Shown in pieces: positions 9,009 to 17,627 of a stretch of DNA of 46,349 nt. A model generated the notes under the pieces. That model had not been told where the DNA came from. It was given only the letters and a program-made list of their open reading frames with translations, and did not search any database. Position 1 is the first letter of the stretch. Every line of letters begins with the position of its first letter. Position numbers and translations under genes: made by a program. Source of the DNA: Planctomycetota bacterium (GTDB lineage: Bacteria; Planctomycetota; Phycisphaerae; WQYP01). The stretch spans positions 1-46,349 of the forward strand of contig JAJZNX010000037.1 of the NCBI GenBank assembly GCA_021852275.1, given 5' to 3'.

Positions 9009-9926
9009 ATGGCCAAGTCCAAAATTCCCGATCGCAGCCATATTTGCACGGAACACGCTAATCCGGCTTCGCAGTCGTTGGATATAATGCCGGTGCTGCA
9101 AGCCGTTCTGCTGATGAATCAGGAGGATCAGCGTGCTGTAGCCGCCGTTGGTGCGCAATCGGAAGCGATTGCCCGGGCTGTGGAGATGGTTTCCACTGCT
9201 TTTGCTCGAAAAGGGCGGCTGATCTACGTGGGAGCAGGAACCAGCGGTCGTCTGGGCGTGCTGGATGCGGCGGAATGTCCTCCCACATTTTCCACCGATC
9301 CGGGCATGGTGGTGGGTGTTATAGCCGGCGGCCCCACGGCGTTGACCAGCTCCATTGAAAATGTGGAAGATGACGATACTGCGGGAGCAGCGGCGGTGGG
9401 AAATCTGGCGGTGGGTGCTGACGATGTGGTGTTTGGTATTGCAGCGGGTGGCACGACGCCGTTTGTTTACGGAGCGCTGGAGGAAGCCCGGCGGCGGCAA
9501 GGGAAAACAATTTTTCTGGTGTGCACCGCCCGGGAGCATGTTACGATTCCGGTTGACCTTATCATTGCGGTGAATACCGGTCCGGAAGTGTTGACCGGCT
9601 CCACGCGACTTAAAGCCGGCACGGCCACAAAACTGGTGTTGAATACTGTTACCACGTTGTCCATGGTGCGGCTTGGCAAGGTCATGGGTAATACGATGGT
9701 GGATCTGGATGCGGCCAAAAATTCCAAGCTTGTGGATCGTGGGGTTCGCATTATTCAAGAATTTACGGGCGTCAGCCGCGCCCAAGCGTTGGAATTGCTG
9801 TTTCAGGCGCAAGGCCGTGTGAAACGGGCCATCGTCATGCACCATCATCACTGCGACGCCGCTATCGCCGACCGGCTGCTGGCGGAGGCTGGCGGCCGAC
9901 TACGTGCGGTGCTCAAAGTGCCATAG
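9009..9926 (+). CDS. murQ: N-acetylmuramic acid 6-phosphate etherase
   Basis: 305 residues, the normal family length, with GGAG eight bases before the ATG. MurQ removes D-lactate from MurNAc-6-phosphate to give GlcNAc-6-phosphate in murein recycling in the cytoplasm. The SIS-fold phosphosugar site is IYVGAGTSGRLGVLDAAECPP (residues 72-92); E89 and the ENVEDD cluster (E117/E120) are placed like the catalytic glutamates of the family. GVIAGG and GIAAGGTTPF follow as expected. No MurNAc kinase (anmK/murK) or MurNAc phosphotransferase gene is adjacent, so the source of the 6-phosphate is outside the window. It supports a murein-containing planctomycete. Confidence 0.92.
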   Translation: MAKSKIPDRSHICTEHANPASQSLDIMPVLQAVLLMNQEDQRAVAAVGAQSEAIARAVEMVSTAFARKGRLIYVGAGTSGRLGVLDAAECPPTFSTDPGMVVGVIAGGPTALTSSIENVEDDDTAGAAAVGNLAVGADDVVFGIAAGGTTPFVYGALEEARRRQGKTIFLVCTAREHVTIPVDLIIAVNTGPEVLTGSTRLKAGTATKLVLNTVTTLSMVRLGKVMGNTMVDLDAAKNSKLVDRGVRIIQEFTGVSRAQALELLFQAQGRVKRAIVMHHHHCDAAIADRLLAEAGGRLRAVLKVP

Positions 9927-9936
9927 CCATGCAGTG

Positions 9937-11664
9937 TTATTGTGCGGAGGCAATCTTCGGCAAGATCAAAAATGGATTATGTCGCTTTGCGTCCGCCGCG
10001 GCTTTGGCGGCTTTGGCCAACTGCTGCATCTTTTGGGCGTTATCCGGTGCAAGCTGAGCCAACTGCAGATAAACCATGGTCTGCACGGCGGGTGTAAGCC
10101 ATTTTACCGGCGAGGTGCCGGATGGATACAGGCTACGGGCCTGACCCAGCACACTTAGCGACTTGGTCAAGGCCTGTGTAGCCTTGGTCCTCAGACGGGC
10201 TTCTGCATTCTTGTTGATTGCGGGTAACGGCGACGTAAGGCCAACAGTCGCATACGCCTTGTCGGCATCAGCCTGGGCTTGCAAGCGACTGGCAATGGCG
10301 GCTAATTGCAAAGCATACACCTGAGCCTGATACAACTGTGCCAAGCCCTGGTTAATGTCCAACATACATTCCGGCGTGGTATTGGACTTAGCCTCCACCA
10401 GCGGATTGTACGCATTCATGCCGGCCTGCTGTAATTGCGAGGCTTCATTGCGACTTTTGCTTTGTTCCATTGTTGCGGCCGCCAGATGCTGGTCTGCCAG
10501 TTGGGTTGATGTAACGGCTGCGGCAGCATGAGTCATCATGATTTTCCAATGACGCATTAAGGCCGCGATGCGGCGATTCAGCGTCAGCAGGCCGGCATTT
10601 TTACCGGCAATCAGCGTGGTGATGTCGGCCTTGATATCCGCCAGGCGTTCAGCCTGCTTTTGGGCTAAGACCTTTGCCGTACGCAGTGCGTCGGCCAGTT
10701 CTTTGGTCTTTTCCGCCGCTGCGTGCTCCCGGAGGGTTGCCATCTGCACATCTGCCTGGGCAAAATCCATCCGGCCCTGAAGCCTGGCAAGTTTTTCGCC
10801 AATAGCCGCACCTTTATTCAACAATCCTACCGCTTGCTGAAAGTCCTTCAAGGAGCCGGCTCCTGTGATTTGGCGCGATTGATTTTCCAGTTGCGTGCCA
10901 CTTTCGTCCAAGGTGCTCCGCTGATGCTGGAGAGAGGTAATATCGGCGGATAATTCAGTCACCTTTTGCTGCGCTGCTGCCAGACGTACCTGGGCGGTGC
11001 TGCGGGCAGCTTGGGCTCTGGCCAGTGCTAAGCTGAATTGATGCACCATATCGGCTCCAGTGCCCAGTGCCTGCATCGTGGCGTTACGCCCGGCAATCGT
11101 CAGGGCCAGGGCATTCACACCGTCTACGGCAGAACGCAGGTGTTCCAGGGATGCATCCATCTTCGCCAACGATCGTTGAGCATCGCTTAAGGCGATAAAT
11201 CCCGCCTGCGCTTCCAACAGGCCTTTGAATTCATAATGCAGATCCGGTGAGGCCAGCGCAGCAGAAATTAAAGCGGCGGCATGACGAAAATCGCGGCTTT
11301 TGGAACGAGGTATTAAAAACAGTACCGGATGCTGCCTGGCATTTTGCACATGCGCGCTGATATAATTCTGAAGTACAGCCTGGGTTTTCAATGGGGCAGA
11401 GAGTTGGCCAGGAAAATTTGGCTGTGGACGCAAAGCACCTGCGCTGGCCATAATGCGGGCGGCTTTGTTGCTGGCCTGCAGCGCCGCATGGTCGGCACTA
11501 CCCGATGGAGAATTATTGCAGCCGGCAAGTGCCGTCAGGCTCAGTACCATCGCCGGGGTCAGCACCAGACGAGGCAACATCCTCGTCCAGCGGCTGGTGC
11601 GGTCATCAATATTAGTATCGGGCTTAGATGCCATGCTGAAAACTTCATCACTGCTGCGTATCAC
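9937..11664 (-). CDS. Large coiled-coil lipoprotein of unknown function
   Basis: 575 residues from a GTG at 11664, supported by AAGGAG seven bases upstream (11672-11677). After a 28-residue polar head comes a hydrophobic stretch ending in the lipobox LTALAGC (C49), so it is exported and lipidated. Most of the rest is Ala/Gln/Leu-rich helix with heptad character (for example RAQAARSTAQVRLAAAQQKVTEL and AEKTKELADALRTAKVLAQKQAERLADI), suggesting a long coiled coil in the periplasm. I recognise no family. It is tail-to-tail with murQ, 10 bases apart; a cell-envelope role is a guess from location and lipidation. Confidence 0.7.
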   Translation of the reverse strand: MIRSSDEVFSMASKPDTNIDDRTSRWTRMLPRLVLTPAMVLSLTALAGCNNSPSGSADHAALQASNKAARIMASAGALRPQPNFPGQLSAPLKTQAVLQNYISAHVQNARQHPVLFLIPRSKSRDFRHAAALISAALASPDLHYEFKGLLEAQAGFIALSDAQRSLAKMDASLEHLRSAVDGVNALALTIAGRNATMQALGTGADMVHQFSLALARAQAARSTAQVRLAAAQQKVTELSADITSLQHQRSTLDESGTQLENQSRQITGAGSLKDFQQAVGLLNKGAAIGEKLARLQGRMDFAQADVQMATLREHAAAEKTKELADALRTAKVLAQKQAERLADIKADITTLIAGKNAGLLTLNRRIAALMRHWKIMMTHAAAAVTSTQLADQHLAAATMEQSKSRNEASQLQQAGMNAYNPLVEAKSNTTPECMLDINQGLAQLYQAQVYALQLAAIASRLQAQADADKAYATVGLTSPLPAINKNAEARLRTKATQALTKSLSVLGQARSLYPSGTSPVKWLTPAVQTMVYLQLAQLAPDNAQKMQQLAKAAKAAADAKRHNPFLILPKIASAQ

Positions 11665-11975
11665 GTTTTCGCTCCTTGAAGTTACACCGAAACAATCGGC
11701 AAACCACTGTTCCGATCAGGACTAACATGGGCGTCATTGGCGGTTCCGGAAACCCCAACCGCAGCATAACAACGCGATTTTCAGACTCCGGTCAACCATC
11801 CATCATGGTTACCCAGTTGTTCCTATGCTTTATTTACCAGCGCGGGATGGATGCGTCAACAGAAAAATTACCTCTATCGTTCGGGTCTTGTAAGAGAATC
11901 GGTATTGACTTCACTTCATTCTTCGTTTACATAAAGATTATGGACTGCAGAAGCATTGGCTAAACGAGGATGGAC
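11665..11975. other. Divergent intergenic region, lipoprotein / rmlA
   Basis: 311 bases with no convincing gene. A weak promoter for rmlA is possible: TTGACT (11905-11910), 17 bases, TACATA (11928-11933), which would give a leader of about 35-40 bases. On the other strand only the lipoprotein ribosome-binding site (11672-11677) is evident. Confidence 0.4.
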
Positions 11976-12848
11976 ATGATGAAGGGGATTGTTCTTGCCG
12001 GTGGTGCGGGTACCCGACTTCACCCAATCACGCTGGCGGTCAGCAAGCAGCTTTTGCCCATCTACGATAAACCCATGATTTATTATCCCCTGAGCGTGCT
12101 GATGCTGGCCGGTATTCGGGATATTCTGCTGATTTCCACCCCCATCGATCTGCCCGCTTTCCAACGACTTCTCGGCGATGGCAGTCAGTTTGGAATAAAC
12201 CTGCATTATGCCCCGCAACCCAAACCTGAAGGTTTGGCGCAGGCGTTCCGGATTGGGGAAGACTTTATCGGTAAAAGTCCGGTTTGCCTGATATTGGGAG
12301 ACAACATTTTTTATGGCCATGGCTTTTCCGAAACTTTACAAGTATCTGCCCACCTGACGACCGGGGCCAAAATTTTCGGTTATCGCGTGTCTGATCCGGC
12401 GCGTTACGGCGTGATCGAATTAGATTCCCGCGGTTCACCCATTGCGCTGATGGAAAAGCCGGCCCATCCGAAAAGCAATCTGGCCGTACCCGGACTATAT
12501 TTTTACGGTCCGGAAGTGGTGGAGCGATCGTGGCAGCTTCAGCCCAGCGCACGTAACGAATTGGAAATCACCGATCTTAACCGTACTTATCTGGAATCCG
12601 GCCAGTTACAGGTGGAAATTCTGGGTCGTGGCATGGCGTGGCTGGATACCGGCACCAACCGCACACTTCTGGAGGCCGGGGCCTTCATTGAAGCCATTGA
12701 GGAGCGCCAGGGGCTTAAGATAGGATGTCTGGAGGAAATAGCCTTTCACCATGGTTGGATCAGCCGCGACAAGCTGCTGGATGATGCCCGCCAGATGGGA
12801 AAAAGTTCTTACGGCAATTATTTACGCGCCCTGGCGGAAAAGATTTAA
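11976..12848 (+). CDS. rmlA: Glucose-1-phosphate thymidylyltransferase
   Basis: About 290 residues. ATG codons lie at 11970, 11976 and 11979; 11976 is preferred because GAGG stands about six bases upstream and it yields the usual [10 protein letters not shown] opening. RmlA makes dTDP-glucose from dTTP and glucose-1-phosphate, the first step to dTDP-L-rhamnose and other dTDP-deoxysugars. The nucleotide-binding signature [11 protein letters not shown], then [28 protein letters not shown] and GMAWLDTGT are all diagnostic. It is first in an rmlA-rmlC-rmlB series; rmlC starts 14 bases after the stop. Confidence 0.95.
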   Translation: MMKGIVLAGGAGTRLHPITLAVSKQLLPIYDKPMIYYPLSVLMLAGIRDILLISTPIDLPAFQRLLGDGSQFGINLHYAPQPKPEGLAQAFRIGEDFIGKSPVCLILGDNIFYGHGFSETLQVSAHLTTGAKIFGYRVSDPARYGVIELDSRGSPIALMEKPAHPKSNLAVPGLYFYGPEVVERSWQLQPSARNELEITDLNRTYLESGQLQVEILGRGMAWLDTGTNRTLLEAGAFIEAIEERQGLKIGCLEEIAFHHGWISRDKLLDDARQMGKSSYGNYLRALAEKI

Positions 12849-12861
12849 AACGGATATCCTC

Positions 12862-13422
12862 ATGCGACGAATCGATACCATTCTTTCCGGCGTTTGTGTG
12901 CTAGAGCCGATTGTTCATGGTGACCATCGCGGCTTTTTTATGGAAACCTACAATCGCCGGGTTTTTCACGATTTGGGTATTACCTGTGATTTTGTGCAGG
13001 ATAATTTTTCCCGTTCCGGTCGAGGTGTATTGCGCGGGTTGCATTACCAGATTCACCATACGCAGGCCAAACTGGTACGTGTTACCGCCGGCGAGGTTTT
13101 TGATGTGGCTGTGGATGTACGCAGGGGCAGCCCGACTTTTGGCCGTTGGGTCGGCGAAACTCTGAGTGCCGAGAACCGCCGGATGTTTTTTATTCCTGCG
13201 GGTTTCGCGCACGGCTTTTATGTGCTTTCTGACCTTGCGGAGTTTGCCTATAAATGCTCGGATTACTATTCGCCGGTGGATGAGCGCGGTATTATCTGGA
13301 ACGATCCCGATGTGGCCATTCGCTGGCCAGGGCAGGTGACCGCTCCGCTACTTTCCGCGCGGGACGCGAAATTTGGCCCGCTGGCCACGGCCAGGCCGGA
13401 AGACTTATTTATTTTTCAATAG
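12862..13422 (+). CDS. rmlC: dTDP-4-dehydrorhamnose 3,5-epimerase
   Basis: 186 residues from the ATG at 12862, the usual length for RmlC; an upstream extension inside rmlA is rejected. It inverts C3 and C5 of dTDP-4-keto-6-deoxyglucose. The cupin-fold core shows GVLRGLHYQ with catalytic H61, AVDVRRGSPTFGRWVG, the metal-free active-site PAGFAHGFYVLSD (H117) and Y130 as the general acid in EFAYKCSDYY. The ribosome-binding site is weak, so translation may depend on coupling with rmlA 14 bases upstream. Confidence 0.94.
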   Translation: MRRIDTILSGVCVLEPIVHGDHRGFFMETYNRRVFHDLGITCDFVQDNFSRSGRGVLRGLHYQIHHTQAKLVRVTAGEVFDVAVDVRRGSPTFGRWVGETLSAENRRMFFIPAGFAHGFYVLSDLAEFAYKCSDYYSPVDERGIIWNDPDVAIRWPGQVTAPLLSARDAKFGPLATARPEDLFIFQ

Positions 13423-13484
13423 CATCACCCACGATCCAATCGGGGTGGCCTTGACCCAGCCCGCGTATTTACTGGAGTTTTCAC

Positions 13485-14555
13485 ATGGTTAGCCATGGAT
13501 TGCACACCCCAAAAATTGTGTTGGTAACTGGTGGGGCCGGGTTTATCGGCTGCAATCTGGTCCGCCATCTGCTGGCGCACGATCCACAGCTTGAAATCAT
13601 CAACGTAGATGCTCTTACCTACGCCGGTTCCAGGGAAAACCTGCGCGAAATTGAGGCCCAATATGGCGGGCGGCACCGCTTCATCCACGCAGATATATGC
13701 GATGCGACGGCGATGAATACGCTTTTTGTCCGAGAACCGATTGACACGGTGATTCACCTGGCCGCCGAGAGCCACGTGGACCGGTCCATATCCGGGCCGG
13801 AGGCGTTTTTGCGGACCAACGTCATGGGAACCTACGTGTTGCTGCAAGCGGCCCGCAGCGCGTGGAAGGACCGGGCCAATACGCGTTTTCATCATGTAAG
13901 CACGGATGAAGTGTATGGATCCCTGGGTGTAGCCGGCCTGTTTACGGAAACTACCCCCTACGACCCCAGCAGCCCGTATAGCGCGTCCAAGGCGGCGTCG
14001 GATCATCTGGTGCGGGCGTGGCACCGTACGTACGGCTTGAATGTAACCATGTCCAACTGCTCCAACAATTACGGGCCATTTCAATTTCCAGAAAAGCTTT
14101 TGCCCCTGATGATTTCCAATGCCCTGGAAGGCAAGCCGCTGCCGGTGTATGGCGATGGCAAAAATGTCCGCGACTGGCTTTTTGTGCAGGACCATTGTGC
14201 GGCCATTGAAACCATTGTGCGTCGGGGCGCTTCTGGTCGAACCTACAATGTTGGTGGCCATAATGAGTGGACGAATCTCAATATTGTGCATCTGCTTTGC
14301 GATACGCTCCAGGAAATGCGCCCGCGGACCTCCGGCCACTACCGGGATTTAATTACCTTTGTTAAAGATCGGCCGGGTCACGATCGCCGTTACGCCATCG
14401 ACGCGGGCAGAATTGCCGCGGAACTGGGATGGAAGCCGGAGCACACGTTTCAGATGGGGCTGGCGAAAACCATTCGCTGGTATCTGGCCAACGAGGCATG
14501 GGCTCAGGCTATTCGCAGCCAGCGTTACCAGGGCCAGCGCCTGGGCCTGGTGTAA
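13485..14555 (+). CDS. rmlB: dTDP-glucose 4,6-dehydratase
   Basis: 356 residues; GGAG seven bases before the ATG. An extended SDR that converts dTDP-glucose to dTDP-4-keto-6-deoxyglucose. Visible: the NAD loop TGGAGFIGCNL (residues 15-25), catalytic T140-D141-E142 in STDEVYG, and Y165-xxx-K169 in YSASKAASDHL. NNYGPFQFPEKLLPL and RDWLFVQDHC are typical of RmlB and not of UDP-sugar relatives. It is the third gene of the rml series. No rmlD reductase follows: the next gene is convergent, 21 bases away. The final reduction to dTDP-L-rhamnose must be encoded elsewhere, or another deoxysugar is made. Confidence 0.95.
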   Translation: MVSHGLHTPKIVLVTGGAGFIGCNLVRHLLAHDPQLEIINVDALTYAGSRENLREIEAQYGGRHRFIHADICDATAMNTLFVREPIDTVIHLAAESHVDRSISGPEAFLRTNVMGTYVLLQAARSAWKDRANTRFHHVSTDEVYGSLGVAGLFTETTPYDPSSPYSASKAASDHLVRAWHRTYGLNVTMSNCSNNYGPFQFPEKLLPLMISNALEGKPLPVYGDGKNVRDWLFVQDHCAAIETIVRRGASGRTYNVGGHNEWTNLNIVHLLCDTLQEMRPRTSGHYRDLITFVKDRPGHDRRYAIDAGRIAAELGWKPEHTFQMGLAKTIRWYLANEAWAQAIRSQRYQGQRLGLV

Positions 14556-14576
14556 ACCAGGCACAGGCCGCAACAT

Positions 14577-15356
14577 TTATACCGCTTTGGCCAGAAAGCC
14601 GCCGTCCACAACCAACGTTTCGCCAGTAACAAAGCTGGCGGCATCGCTGAGCAGGTAAACGGCAGCCCCGACAATTTCTTCGGCCTGGCCGAAGCGGCCC
14701 ATGGGAGTATGGTCGAGCAGGGATTGGCCGCGCTGCGTGCCGGCGATCAGGGGGCGGTTCAAAGCCGTGGGAAATACGCCCGGTGCAATACCATTGACGC
14801 GGATGCCGTACTGTGCCCATTCGTTGGCCAGACCACGGGTAAGAGCCATCACTCCGGCTTTGCCGCAGGCGTAGGCCAGAACTTCGGAAAATGATACGTA
14901 AGAATTCAGCGAGGCGAAGGTGATAATGCTGCCGCGCTGGCCTTTGGCATCCGGAGATTGGTCCTTCATCACCCGGCCAGCGGCCTGGGCCACGATAAAC
15001 GCGCCTATCAGATTCACACGGACGATGGCCTCAAAATCCGCCGGTGAAAGGTCCAGCGATGGTTGTTTTTTGATAACGCCGGCGGCGTTGATCAGGGCAT
15101 CAATGCGTCCCAGGGTTTTTACCGTGTGGGCGACGGCTGCGGCGGCGCTGTCGGGGTTGCTGACGTCTACGCTGATAACATCATGGTTGGGGCCAAGGAG
15201 GGTTTTCATGGCGGCTACCTTGGCGGGGTTGGAAGAACCGGCCACGACTCGTGCACCGGCCTGAACCAGCCCGAGGGTAACAGCCTGTCCCAAGCCGCTG
15301 GTACCGCCAACCACCAGACATGTTTTGCCGGAAATATCGAAAGTAGAAAGCGTCAT
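14577..15356 (-). CDS. Short-chain dehydrogenase/reductase (candidate fructuronate reductase or KduD/gluconate-type)
   Basis: 259 residues; GGAGG eight bases before the ATG lies inside the end of the preceding gene. Classical SDR: VVGGTSGLGQ (residues 16-24) binds NAD(P), NAAG follows, and S149/S152 with Y162-xxx-K166 (YACGKAG) form the active site. The closest recognisable families are gluconate 5-dehydrogenase / 2-deoxy-D-gluconate 3-dehydrogenase (KduD). It is last in the six-gene leftward operon, where a fructuronate-to-mannonate reduction (done by an SDR in Bacillus) is otherwise missing. That assignment is inferred from context, not from residues. Confidence 0.8.
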   Translation of the reverse strand: MTLSTFDISGKTCLVVGGTSGLGQAVTLGLVQAGARVVAGSSNPAKVAAMKTLLGPNHDVISVDVSNPDSAAAAVAHTVKTLGRIDALINAAGVIKKQPSLDLSPADFEAIVRVNLIGAFIVAQAAGRVMKDQSPDAKGQRGSIITFASLNSYVSFSEVLAYACGKAGVMALTRGLANEWAQYGIRVNGIAPGVFPTALNRPLIAGTQRGQSLLDHTPMGRFGQAEEIVGAAVYLLSDAASFVTGETLVVDGGFLAKAV

Positions 15357-15359
15357 GGT

Positions 15360-16457
15360 TCAATCCTCCAAGGGTGTTATGCGGGTGCGATCAAAAGTTG
15401 CGCCCGCGGCTGTGGCAATTTGAGCAAAGGCTTCGATCTCGGCGGAGGTAAATATAAGGCCGCCCAAACGGAGCGATTTTTCAGCGGCCCTGGCTTCCGG
15501 CTGGCCCGGCAGCAGGCATTGTTCATTGCCGTGGCCGAGGATGTCGCGCAAGACGGCGGCCACGTTCTGACTCTGACTGCGATTTTGCGCAAAAGCTCCA
15601 CAGTTGAGGGCATCAGGATGAATGCACTGGAAGAAAAAGGTCGGCGTGCGTTTTTCGTCGGCGGGACCGGTATTCCACCGGCTGCGCAAAGTAGGCAAAG
15701 ATCCCCCAGTCAAGGCGGCTATGATTTCATCCATCAGGGATAAACCATAGCCTTTGTGCCCGCCGAAAGGCAGCAAAGCGGTAACTGCTTTTGGGTCCAA
15801 GGTTTCGTGGCCCTGGCTGTCCACCGCGCAGGCGGGAGGTAACATTTTGCCTTCCCTGGCCAGTTGCTGCACCCGCCCCATCGCTACGACGCTGGTGGCC
15901 CAGTCGATGCATACGGGAAAGCCGACGGCTTCAACCGTGGGAAACGCCCAGGAATGAGGATTGGTGCCCAAGGTGGGAAATTTGCCCCCAAATGGCACTA
16001 CTTCCGCCAGGGCCGCAGTACAACAGGTGTAGGCAAGATACCCTTTTTTTGCGGCATCAATCACGTATCCACCGCCCCAGAGATAATGAAAGGCATTGTC
16101 TACGGCGACGGCACCGATTCCGAATTCGTCGGCAAGTTTCATACAGTGCCGCATGGCGTCCAGGGCGAGAGCCTGTCCGAGCTTACGGTGCGCGTTCCAG
16201 CGTGCGACGGCTTTGAAAGGGCTGGGCAGTATTTCAATTTCTGCACCGGGCACGCAACCACCCGCACCGGAACCGAAATGGTCGTCCAGGTGCAGCGCCT
16301 TGATGGCATTGTGGGTTTTAATGCCGTGGCGGGCCGCGGATTCACCCACTACCGCGGCGGCTTGTGCTTCAACGGCGGTATAGCCACGGTGCCGGTAGGC
16401 CGCAGCGACCAGGGTATTGTGCATGTCTACAGGCATGAGGTAGTTGGCAGCAGTCAT
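15360..16457 (-). CDS. LDH2/malate-lactate dehydrogenase family oxidoreductase
   Basis: 365 residues, typical for the NAD(P)-dependent LDH2/MDH2 fold, which is distinct from Rossmann dehydrogenases. Recognised by HGIKTHN near residue 40, PFGGKFPTLGTNPHSWAFPT, VCIDWATSVVAMGRVQQLAREG and ALLPFGGHKGYGLSLMDE. Members reduce or oxidise 2-oxo/2-hydroxy acids: malate, lactate, ureidoglycolate, or 2,3-diketo-L-gulonate (YiaK/DlgD). Position between the sugar-acid kinase and the SDR favours a sugar-acid substrate, perhaps a 2-keto aldonate. The SDR starts three bases after its stop. Confidence 0.8.
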   Translation of the reverse strand: MTAANYLMPVDMHNTLVAAAYRHRGYTAVEAQAAAVVGESAARHGIKTHNAIKALHLDDHFGSGAGGCVPGAEIEILPSPFKAVARWNAHRKLGQALALDAMRHCMKLADEFGIGAVAVDNAFHYLWGGGYVIDAAKKGYLAYTCCTAALAEVVPFGGKFPTLGTNPHSWAFPTVEAVGFPVCIDWATSVVAMGRVQQLAREGKMLPPACAVDSQGHETLDPKAVTALLPFGGHKGYGLSLMDEIIAALTGGSLPTLRSRWNTGPADEKRTPTFFFQCIHPDALNCGAFAQNRSQSQNVAAVLRDILGHGNEQCLLPGQPEARAAEKSLRLGGLIFTSAEIEAFAQIATAAGATFDRTRITPLED

Positions 16458-16514
16458 GATTGATTTTCCAGAATAACGGGAATGGGAATCGGTCAGCAGT
16501 GGCCGTGAGCCGTA

Positions 16515-17594
16515 TCAGCGTTTGATCCTGGCACTTCCGCCGTGAAACACGTGCATGAGTTCCTCCAGATCAATCTGACTGGTATCGCCGCGGGTGGTTT
16601 GCAGCAGCGCTCCGTGGGCGGCCCCGAGGTCAACAGATTCCTGGGGTGATTTTCCATTGAGGAAACCATAGGCAAAGCCGCTGGAAAACCCGTCCCCACC
16701 GCCGACGCGATCTTCAATTTCCAGATTGTCATAGCGGCGCGATTCATAAAACTTGCCATCGCACCAGAGAATGGCCGACCAGTTGTTCACAAGACCGCTT
16801 TTCACTTCGCGCAGTGTTGTGCCGACCACCTGCAGGTTCGGATACATTTTTACCACTGTTTCGACCATCTGTTTGTATGCCCTGGTATCCAGAGAGGATA
16901 AATTTTCGTCCGCGCCATGCACTTGCACACCAAGAACTTTTTGAAAATCCTCTTCATTGCCGATCAAGCAGTCCACCAGCGGCAACAGGTTTTTGGTGAC
17001 TTTTTGGGCTTGCTCTGCCTTCCATAATTTGGAGCGAAAGTTCAGATCGTAGGAGACAATGGTGCCGGCCCGCCGGGCGGCGGTCAGAGCTTCATGGACA
17101 ACCCCCGCGGTGCCCTCAGACAAAGCTGTAAAGACGCCGCCTGTGTGCAGCCAGCGGGCGCCTTCCTGGGCGAAGATGCGGTTAAAGTCGATCATGCCGG
17201 GTTTGAGATTCATGGCCGCGGAATGGCCGCGATCATACATAGTAACACTGGCCCGCACGCCGGTACCGACTTCGGTAAAATTTAGACCTGTGCGATCGGC
17301 CTTGCCTACACCGTCATACTTGGTCATCAGTACATGGTTCATATTCATGCCGGCGGCTCGGCCATGATTGAGAATAAGCCGCCCCAACGGATTGTCCACC
17401 AGACGGCTGGCAAAGCCGGTTCTCATACCCAGGCGGGCTAAAGCATACCCCACATTGTATTCACCGCCGCCTACCCATACTTCCAGAGAGGTGGCAAATT
17501 CAATACGGCCATGGCCCGGCGGAGAAAGCCGCACCATACATTCACCAAGACTCACCAAGTCCAACGCGGTTTCTTGAGTGGAACGAATTTTCAT
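16515..17594 (-). CDS. kdgK: PfkB-family sugar kinase, probable 2-keto-3-deoxygluconate kinase
   Basis: 359 residues with AAGGGA five bases before the ATG. The ribokinase fold is shown by GECMVRLSPPG at the N-terminus, VGGGEYNVGYALARLG (sugar site, residues 41-56), SYDLNFRSKLW (anion/sugar contacts), LIGNEEDF, and the C-terminal GGGDGFSSGFAYG with catalytic D301; GGGD replaces the more usual GAGD. KDG kinases share the 'YDLNFR' segment and the long N-terminal lid. Gene context (tagaturonate epimerase upstream, sugar-acid dehydrogenases around it) supports phosphorylation of KDG to KDPG, ready for Entner-Doudoroff aldolase, which is not encoded here. Confidence 0.8.
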   Translation of the reverse strand: MKIRSTQETALDLVSLGECMVRLSPPGHGRIEFATSLEVWVGGGEYNVGYALARLGMRTGFASRLVDNPLGRLILNHGRAAGMNMNHVLMTKYDGVGKADRTGLNFTEVGTGVRASVTMYDRGHSAAMNLKPGMIDFNRIFAQEGARWLHTGGVFTALSEGTAGVVHEALTAARRAGTIVSYDLNFRSKLWKAEQAQKVTKNLLPLVDCLIGNEEDFQKVLGVQVHGADENLSSLDTRAYKQMVETVVKMYPNLQVVGTTLREVKSGLVNNWSAILWCDGKFYESRRYDNLEIEDRVGGGDGFSSGFAYGFLNGKSPQESVDLGAAHGALLQTTRGDTSQIDLEELMHVFHGGSARIKR

Positions 17595-17627
17595 AAAAAT
17601 CCCTTTTTTAACCTAAGGTTACATAGC

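Noticed and set aside
15063-16463. Plus-strand frames opposite the SDR and LDH2 genes
   Set aside because: Shadows of the minus-strand genes, whose active-site motifs are complete.
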